DNA of 37,325 bases from an uncultured Ruminococcus sp. (GTDB lineage: Bacteria > Bacillota > Clostridia > Oscillospirales > CAG-272), in NCBI GenBank assembly GCA_902778145.1, contig CACYWW010000019.1, positions 1-37,325 on the forward strand, read 5' to 3'. Positions 32,117 to 37,325 of the stretch are shown here, piece after piece. The position numbers were made by a program, and so were the translations under genes. Each line of letters starts with the position of its first letter. The first letter of the stretch is position 1. The notes under the pieces are model-generated. The model had not been told where the DNA came from. It ran no database searches and saw only the letters and a list, made by a program, of their open reading frames with translations.

Positions 32117-33041
32117 CGCCGCCCTCCTTGCGTCTGCCCGTCCGTTTGAAGAATTCCGGGAGTTTTTTTCTGAAATACGGCGCGGATATCGCGATGATGA
32201 CTATGACCGCCGAGACGAGCTTCAGCATGTACGCCGGCATCTCGAGCCTGAGCGCGAGCGCGTACACGGCGCGGAAAACGATGGCGCCGACGACTGCGCC
32301 GACCGCGCGCAGACCTATCGCGCCGCGGCGGAAAAGCGTCCCGCCGATCAGAAGCGAGGCGAGCGCGACCGTGACCATGCCCTGGCCCATGTTGATATCC
32401 GCGAGCTTCTGCGACTGCGCCATGAGACAGCCTGACAGAGCCGTGACGGCGTTCGCCGCGCAAAGCCCGACGGTCACGGTGAACACGGGGTTGACGGAGG
32501 AATAGCGTACCATCTCCGGGTTGTCGCCCGTGGCGCGTATCGCGAGCCCGAGACGCGTTTTGAGAAACAGGGTCAAAAGCAAAACGACGATAACGACCGC
32601 CGCGAGCGCGACGGCGACGCGGTGCCATCCGGCAAGGAACGTCCCGTCAAAGACGCGCTTCAGCTTTGTGAAAACAGTCTCCGCGGCGTTCAGATTTATC
32701 AGTGATTTTCCGCTCATCACCGCTATGTTCACCGAATAAAGCCCGGTATTGACGATGATGCCGGCGAGCAGGCTGTTGATGCCCATCCGCGTCTGCAGAA
32801 ACGCCGTTATGAACCCGGAGCAGACGCCCGCCGCCATGGCAGCGGGTATGGAAAGCCACGGGTGACCCGAAAACGCGACCGCCGCTCCGACCGCCGCGCC
32901 GAGCGTGAAACAGCCGTCGGTCGAAAGATCGCACACGTTCAGCATCGAGTACGAAAGAAACAGCGCAAGCACCGTAAGCGAGCCGATAAGCCCCAGCTCC
33001 GTAACGGACTGGACGGTTGTCAGAATGTTCTGGATAGTCAT
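32109..33041 (-). CDS. trpY: ABC transporter permease, TrpY-like
   Basis: 310 residues from the ATG at 33041 (MTIQNILTTVQSVTELG), which has AGAGG 5 bases upstream. The longer open frame includes sequence from the adjoining repeat. About eight to nine membrane segments include LIGSLTVLALFLSYSMLNV and VAVALAAVVIVVLLLTLFL. The cytoplasmic motif RTRLGLAIRATGDNPEMVRY is typical of the BPD_transp_2 branch. The repeat at 33058-33565 separates it from the binding-protein gene. Confidence 0.85.
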   Translation of the reverse strand: MTIQNILTTVQSVTELGLIGSLTVLALFLSYSMLNVCDLSTDGCFTLGAAVGAAVAFSGHPWLSIPAAMAAGVCSGFITAFLQTRMGINSLLAGIIVNTGLYSVNIAVMSGKSLINLNAAETVFTKLKRVFDGTFLAGWHRVAVALAAVVIVVLLLTLFLKTRLGLAIRATGDNPEMVRYSSVNPVFTVTVGLCAANAVTALSGCLMAQSQKLADINMGQGMVTVALASLLIGGTLFRRGAIGLRAVGAVVGAIVFRAVYALALRLEMPAYMLKLVSAVIVIIAISAPYFRKKLPEFFKRTGRRKEGGDA

Positions 33042-33057
33042 AAATACCTCTTGGGGA

Positions 33058-33565
33058 ATTAAGAATGATAAATAATGAATGAAGAATGATAAGCGCCGTG
33101 TCAGCCTGAGCGAAGCGAAGGATCTCATTCGGCATCATCGCACGCCGTTGTATGGTGTTCGCCTCATCCACCACAATCCGCGAACCCCCACCGCTCACAA
33201 GTTCGCGGCGGGGAACCCCGGGCGCGGTCCCCCTGTCCGGTTCGCAATCATAGATTGCTTCACCGCTTTGGCTAAAAACTCCACACCGTGGAGTTTTCTT
33301 AACGCGTCGCGCCCCTACAGGGGAAGGTCTGCCGCGCCCCCTCAGATACTTCTGAGGGAGGGGATAGAGGGGGACAGGGGGAGTTTTGAGGGGTGGGGCT
33401 CCCCCGGCGTTGAGGCTGCAGGGCACGAACGGTCGAGGTGCTGACTTCATCAGCCGGACCCGTTGATCGCCGATCACCGCGTTTGAATCCGGACCGGATC
33501 CTTAACTGCGTTCAGGATTACACCGCTTTGTCCCGCTCCCCGTCATTCTGAATTCATCATTCCGA
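33058..33565. repeat. Dispersed multi-hairpin repeat, copy D, inside an ABC operon
   Basis: About 0.5 kb, the most complete copy. The ends are inverted: GAATGATAAATAATGAATGAAGAATGAT on the left and TCATTCTGAATTCATCATTC (33543-33562) on the right. Inside are the CCTGAGCGAAGCGAAGG block, GTGTTCGCCTCATCCACC, an inverted 38-nt module shared with copy A (33182-33219), hairpin AAACTCCAC/GTGGAGTTT (near 33280), CCCCTCAGATACTTCTGAGG (33342-33361), GAGGGGTGGGG-CTCCC and the GTTGATC end. A GGATCCTTAACTGCGTTCAG block follows. There is no gene inside. Confidence 0.85.
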
Positions 33566-33580
33566 ATTCCGAATTCTGGA

Positions 33581-34594
33581 TTAAAACTCTGCCGCCGTTT
33601 TTATCGGCTGGACTTTTGTGCAGTACGGCTTGAAGAGCTCCGCCATGTCATTGTAATCGAGTCCGAGCTTTTCGCAGATATCCGTGTTGACGGTCGCCGT
33701 ACCGTTGTCGAACGTTCTGACCGCAAGCGTCGCCGGGTCTTTGCCATCGATCAGTATCTCCGCCGCCATATCAGCCGTGACCCTGCCGAGGTTCGCGTAG
33801 TCTACCCCGTAGCCGAGGAACGCGCCGTTGAGAGCGAAGCTGTCGGCGCCGGCGTAGTGGAGTATGCCGTTTTCCGCAAGCTTTTCGTATATCGAAAGCT
33901 CCGCCGTCATGACGGTGTTATCGGACGGCGTGAACAGCGCGGTTATACCGTCGGATACCATTTTGTCTGTCTGCAGGACTATCTCCGACGTGTTCGTGCC
34001 GGTGTACTCCTTCACCTCCACGCCTTTAGCCGCAAGATACGTCTTCGCTTCCTTTATCGCCGCGGTCGAGGAATCCTGCCCTACGTCGTAAAGCAGGCCG
34101 ACCTTTGAAATTGCCGGCTCATTCGCGAAGATCAGATCCATGATCGCCTTCGTGTCAAGGTAATCCGACGTGCCGGTCAGATTCGAGCCCGGCGCGTCAA
34201 GCGACTTTACAAGCCCCGCGCCGAGCGGATCGGAGACCGCCGCGAAGACAACCGGGATCCGGTCGTCCTCCGTCGCCGCCTGCATCGCTATCGCGACGGG
34301 CGTCGCGACCGCGACCATCAGATCGACCTTGCTGTTCTTGAATTCCGTGATGATCTGTGAGAGAACGCCGCTGTCCGCGTTGCAGTTCTTTTCGATTATC
34401 TTTATCGTCTTGTTCTTTGCCTGCGCGATCGACGTGAGCTGCGACTTGATGTTCGCAACTATCTGGTTGAGCGAGGCGTCGTCGACATAGTTGCATATGC
34501 CGACTGTGAAATCGGTTTTGCCGTCCTTTTTGCACGACGTGAAGACAGATACCGCGATGACGAATACGAGGATGAGGGAAACGAGTTTTTTCAT
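33581..34594 (-). CDS. trpX: ABC transporter substrate-binding lipoprotein, TrpX-like
   Basis: 337 residues from the ATG at 34594 (MKKLVSLILVFVIAVSVFTSC). The signal peptide and lipobox Cys21 fix this start, and AAAGGAAG lies upstream. The frame further upstream runs through the T-box and is not coding. The mature part is a two-lobed PF04392-type binding protein: VGICNYVDDASLNQIVANIK, KVDLMVAVATPVAIAMQAA, PVVFAAVSDPLGAGLV, GLLYDVGQDSS and ALFTPSDNTVM. It captures the ligand, inferred to be tryptophan, outside the membrane. Confidence 0.88.
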   Translation of the reverse strand: MKKLVSLILVFVIAVSVFTSCKKDGKTDFTVGICNYVDDASLNQIVANIKSQLTSIAQAKNKTIKIIEKNCNADSGVLSQIITEFKNSKVDLMVAVATPVAIAMQAATEDDRIPVVFAAVSDPLGAGLVKSLDAPGSNLTGTSDYLDTKAIMDLIFANEPAISKVGLLYDVGQDSSTAAIKEAKTYLAAKGVEVKEYTGTNTSEIVLQTDKMVSDGITALFTPSDNTVMTAELSIYEKLAENGILHYAGADSFALNGAFLGYGVDYANLGRVTADMAAEILIDGKDPATLAVRTFDNGTATVNTDICEKLGLDYNDMAELFKPYCTKVQPIKTAAEF

Positions 34595-34638
34595 TTTGTT
34601 TTCTTCCTTTCTTTTTATTCGTATGCCCCGGTAAAAAC

Positions 34639-34898
34639 AAAAAATCCCGGGCATGCGTGCATGCTTGGGACGAATAAATATCCGCGGTACCACCCAAATT
34701 GAGGCAAAGCCTCCGCTCTTTTTACGTACTGACATACGCAGCGCCGCAGATAACGGGAGCGCACCCCGTCGGAGCATACTCGAGAACTTTCAGCCCCGCC
34801 CTCAAAAGACCATTCGCGTGACTTACCGCGCCGCACTCACACCGCCTGCGGCTCGCTGTACCGGATCGGAACACGTTACTTTCCTTCGTCATCGGTTT
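34639..34898 (-). promoter_or_regulatory. T-box leader, probably tryptophan-specific (UGG)
   Basis: On the minus strand the hallmark T-box sequence GGGTGGTACCGCGGA is at 34681-34695. A terminator TCCC-AGCATGC/GCATGC-GGGA plus T6 follows (34639-34670). Stem I has AGTA (GAAAGTAACGTG), an apical AGCGAGCCGC...GGTGTGAG segment, and a 3' side reading CACGCGAATGGTC. A stem AAGGA/TCTTT closes right after TGG (34810-34812), making UGG the best specifier codon; AUG in the overlapping frame is the alternative. Uncharged tRNA binding would allow read-through into trpX. Confidence 0.88.
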
Positions 34899-34904
34899 GG
34901 AGCG

Positions 34905-34933
34905 ATTATACCACTCAAATGACGGTTTGTCAA
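34905..34933 (-). promoter_or_regulatory. Sigma-A promoter of the T-box/trpXYZ operon
   Basis: Consensus TTGACA (34928-34933), 17-bp spacer and TATAAT (34905-34910) on the minus strand. Start of transcription about 34898. Confidence 0.85.
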
Positions 34934-35031
34934 TAGCTTTTTGCAAAATTTTGCGGGATTTTATTCAAATCCCGCGTCAGTTTGCATTTTTTTCGTTTAT
35001 TTCCGTCAAAGCGCCTTCAGAGCCTGCCCTG

Positions 35032-35862
35032 TCACGAAAGCCTTTTTATCAGATAAGGCAGCACCGGCTCGAACTTCACGCCGTAGCTGTGAGCCGGATC
35101 GTCCGCCGTGTTTTCGATACAGGCGACCGTATAATCCGCCGCGACCGCCGCGGCGTCATACGCGCTCATTCCGCGCATATACGCGCCGACAAAGGCGGAG
35201 GCGTAGACGTCGCCCGTGCCGTGGCTGCCGCGCGGCAGCTTTTTATGCCTGTAATAATCGAATTTTTCGCCGTCGAGCACGGCGACGCCGGTCGTCTCTT
35301 CGTCGTAGCTGACGCCGGTAAGGACCACGGTCTTAGCGCCGGAATCGCGCAGAGCGCCCATCATTTCGCGGACGTATTTCTCGTCGTATTCCTCCCTGTA
35401 ACCGATCCCGGTCAGATACGACGCCTCGGTCATATTCGGGAGTATGATATCGGCGGAGAACGCAAGGCGCCTCATCTGCCGCGCGTATTCCTCGTCGAAC
35501 GCCGGGTACAGCTTGCCGTTGTCCGCCATCGCGGGGTCGACGACGGTGACGGCGCCCGGCGCGGAAAGCGTTTTTATTATATCGAGCACCTGATCGATCT
35601 GCCCGACCGAACCGAGATAGCCCGTGTAGATCCCGTCAAAGCTTATGTGCTCCGACCTCCAGTGCGCGGCGATCGCCGGGATATCGTCGGAAAGATCGCG
35701 GACGGTGTATCCGGTAAAGCCCGCCGTATGCGTTGAGAGCACCGCGGACGGAAGGATCACGGTCTCAAGTCCCGCGGCGGAGAGTATCGGCAGCGCCACC
35801 GTGAGCGAGCACTGCCCGAAGCATGATATATCCTGTATGGTAAGCACCCTTTTATACGACAT
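35032..35862 (-). CDS. Pyridoxal/pyridoxine/pyridoxamine kinase
   Basis: 276 residues, ribokinase fold, PdxK/PdxY type (COG2240). It phosphorylates B6 vitamers to the 5'-phosphates for PLP salvage. Motifs are an N-terminal VLTIQDISCFGQCSLTVALPILSAAG, VVDPAMADNGKLYP, DIILPNMTEASYLTG, VLTGVSYDEETTG and the anion-hole/catalytic Asp motif GSHGTGDVYASAF. AAGGAGG lies 8 bases before the ATG. It is divergent from the MocR-type regulator, the common layout for a PLP-responsive pair. PdxK versus PdxY cannot be settled here. Confidence 0.88.
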   Translation of the reverse strand: MSYKRVLTIQDISCFGQCSLTVALPILSAAGLETVILPSAVLSTHTAGFTGYTVRDLSDDIPAIAAHWRSEHISFDGIYTGYLGSVGQIDQVLDIIKTLSAPGAVTVVDPAMADNGKLYPAFDEEYARQMRRLAFSADIILPNMTEASYLTGIGYREEYDEKYVREMMGALRDSGAKTVVLTGVSYDEETTGVAVLDGEKFDYYRHKKLPRGSHGTGDVYASAFVGAYMRGMSAYDAAAVAADYTVACIENTADDPAHSYGVKFEPVLPYLIKRLS

Positions 35863-35875
35863 TTCAAAAACCTCC

Positions 35876-35904
35876 TTGACAAATCACTGAAAGTATTATA
35901 CAAT
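35876..35904. promoter_or_regulatory. Overlapping divergent promoters between B6 kinase and MocR gene
   Basis: Plus strand: TTGACA (35876-35881), 17 bp, TACAAT (35899-35904), which drives the regulator. Minus strand: TATAAT (reverse of 35895-35900) for the kinase, with a poor -35. The -10 elements overlap, so one bound regulator could switch both. The in-frame ATG at 35903 lies in the -10 element and cannot be a start codon. Confidence 0.6.
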
Positions 35905-35953
35905 GGATTTGATAATATTAAATATTCAGAATTGGAGAATTTTATATAACCAG

Positions 35954-37039
35954 ATGAGATACAGGGTCGACGTTGATTCAAAAACGCCCGCGTACATGCA
36001 GCTTTATACGGAGCTTCGTGACGACATAACGGACGGGGTATATTCCCACGGCGAGAAGCTGCCGTCAAAGCGGACGCTCTGCGCCGAGGCGGGCGTGTCC
36101 GTCATAACGGCAGAGCACGCGCTCGCGATCCTCTGCGACGAGGGCTACGCGGAGGCGCGCCTGCGGAGCGGGTATTACGTAATATATAAAAAAGACGATT
36201 TCATATCGTCAGGCTCGGGCGGACGCGTGCGGGAGGCGGCGCCGTCGCACGGAGGGACCGGGGATTTTCCGTTTTCCGTGATAGCGAAGACGATGCGCCG
36301 CGTCCTATCCGACCGCGGCGAGGACATTATGACGAAGTCTCCGAACCGCGGCGTCCCGGAGCTGCGCGAGGCGGTGGCGTCATACCTGCAGAGGAGCAAC
36401 GGGATGCGTGTGAACGCCGGGCAGATAGTCATCGGGGCCGGCGCGGAGTATCTTTACGGTCTTCTGCTCCAGCTGCTCGGGGCTGACCGGATATACGCGA
36501 CGGAGGATCCGTGTTACGGCAGGATAAGAAGCGTGTACGGCGCACACGGCGTGACATGCGAGGCGCTTTCCCTCGGGGACGACGGGATAACGTCGGAGGC
36601 GCTGTCGTCGAGCCGTGCGTCCGTTCTGCACATAACGCCGTTCCACAGCTACCCGAGCGGCGTGACGGCGTCCGCGTCAAAGCGCCGCGAGTACCTCGCC
36701 TTCGCCCGCCGCCGCGGCGGATACATTATCGAGGACAATTACGACTCCGAGCTCACCGTCTCGCGCAAGAACGAGGAAACGGTCTTCTCGCTCTCCGACG
36801 ACGGCAGGGTGATATACGTGAATACGTTTTCGATGACCGTCGCCCCGTCTATCCGCGTCGGCTACGCCGTTCTGCCGCCGGAGCTTTCCCTGCTGTTTGA
36901 TGAAAAGCTCGGATTTTATTCATGCACCGTCCCCGTGTTCGAGCAGTACGTCCTCTGCCGCCTGATAGAAAACGGCGACTTCGAACGCAACATCAACCGG
37001 ATCAGAAGAAAAAAAAGAAAAGCGGCGGCGGTGAATTAA
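35954..37039 (+). CDS. MocR/PdxR-type GntR-aminotransferase regulator, degenerate and truncated
   Basis: 361 residues from the ATG at 35954. Residues about 1-75 are a GntR winged helix (YMQLYTELRDDITDGVYSHGEKLPSKRTLCAEAGVS). From about 100 comes an aminotransferase-I fold: ATEDPCYGRIR, ITPFHSYPSG, IEDNYDSEL (PLP-contact Asp). The Schiff-base lysine of the family motif TFSK is Met294 (TFSMTVAPSIRVGY). The protein stops about 60 residues after that motif, roughly 90-100 residues short of the family, ending KKRKAAAVN where repeat copy E begins. It may still bind DNA but is unlikely to bind PLP normally. No strong ribosome site is seen. Confidence 0.8.
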   Translation: MRYRVDVDSKTPAYMQLYTELRDDITDGVYSHGEKLPSKRTLCAEAGVSVITAEHALAILCDEGYAEARLRSGYYVIYKKDDFISSGSGGRVREAAPSHGGTGDFPFSVIAKTMRRVLSDRGEDIMTKSPNRGVPELREAVASYLQRSNGMRVNAGQIVIGAGAEYLYGLLLQLLGADRIYATEDPCYGRIRSVYGAHGVTCEALSLGDDGITSEALSSSRASVLHITPFHSYPSGVTASASKRREYLAFARRRGGYIIEDNYDSELTVSRKNEETVFSLSDDGRVIYVNTFSMTVAPSIRVGYAVLPPELSLLFDEKLGFYSCTVPVFEQYVLCRLIENGDFERNINRIRRKKRKAAAVN

Positions 37040-37325
37040 GAATGATGAATGCAGAATGATACAAGCGCCGTCATCCCGGGCGCGGCGAAGGATCTCTTTC
37101 GGTGTTATTGCGTACCGCCGCATGGTGTTCGCCTCATCCACCACTTCGTGGTCCCCCTTCCCCTACAGGGGAAGGTCTGCCGCGCGCCCCCTCAGATACT
37201 TCTGAGGGAGGGGTAAGAGGGGGTTTGGGGGAAACGGGATTTGCGCCGCCGGTGGCGGATGAAGCAAATTCCGTTTCGTGCAGCGGTCAAAAAATCAAGC
37301 TGAGCTTTGCTCGGCGCAGATTTTT
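37034..37325. repeat. Dispersed multi-hairpin repeat, copy E (runs off the window)
   Basis: Left end GAATTAAGAATGATGAATG (37033-37051) matches the left end of copy D, and GAATGATGAATGCAGAATGA matches the inverse of D's right end. Then come GTCATCCCGGGCGCGGCGAAGG, GTGTTCGCCTCATCCACC, ACCACTTCGTGGT, CCCCTTCCCC/GGGGAAGG, CCCCTCAGATACTTCTGAGG (37190-37209), the AAACGGGATTTGC hairpin and the start of the terminator palindrome. It supplies the stop codon of the MocR gene. Confidence 0.85.

Noticed and set aside
34595-34777. N-terminal extension of the TrpX-like protein
   Set aside because: The upstream frame runs through the T-box terminator and antiterminator; the signal peptide and ribosome site fix the start at 34594.

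Overview
The window looks like a chromosomal segment of an endospore-forming, GC-rich member of the Clostridia, probably an uncultured gut or rumen bacterium. Four things point there: a 27-codon spoVM microgene, a T-box leader on an amino-acid transporter, sigma-A type promoters with 17-bp spacers, and plant-glycan hydrolases (GH78 and GH36). No rRNA or tRNA gene was seen. Most genes lie on the minus strand in tightly coupled runs.

Layout. 1-1400: copy A of a dispersed multi-hairpin repeat, interrupted by an IS30-type element whose transposase is split in two frames. 1469-2712: a promoter, a small ORF or RNA with its own terminator, and a lipoprotein gene with an in-frame TGA. 2719-3173: a second repeat type (R2) holding a nested hairpin array. 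3173-6435 (minus): class II aldolase, acyl-ACP thioesterase and a membrane-anchored LytM-like protein. 6578-6821 (plus): a 50-aa membrane protein and spoVM. 6840-7290: repeat copy B. 7303-12737 (minus): thiI followed by two paralogous double-domain AlgX/SGNH proteins. 12819-17283 (minus): YwaF-like membrane protein, lipoate ligase, phytoene-desaturase-like flavoenzyme and a 2Fe-2S flavin reductase. 17325-17606: repeat copy C. 17593-19719: GH78. 19821-23601 (minus): an AT-rich secreted M23 peptidase and a lipoprotein. 23746-23909: R2 copy 2. 23913-26736 (minus): ECF sigma factor, anti-sigma factor and GH36.

26752-31307 (minus) is an aromatic amino-acid operon, pheA-aroB-aroC-aroEK, with overlapping ends, a strong promoter and a leader that can fold like a 1-2-3-4 attenuator. 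31331-34933 (minus) is a TrpXYZ-type ABC transporter behind a T-box whose best specifier is UGG (Trp); a 0.5-kb repeat (copy D) splits this operon. At the right end a pyridoxal-type kinase faces a MocR-type regulator across a shared promoter region. The regulator has lost its PLP lysine and its C-terminus, and repeat copy E starts exactly where it ends.

The least ordinary content is the repeat population (two families, nested, modular and apparently mobile), the paired double-AlgX proteins joined to thiI, the attenuator and T-box regulation of adjacent aromatic amino-acid loci, and several gene-decay or recoding candidates. I found no CRISPR array, phage genes or recognised defence system.
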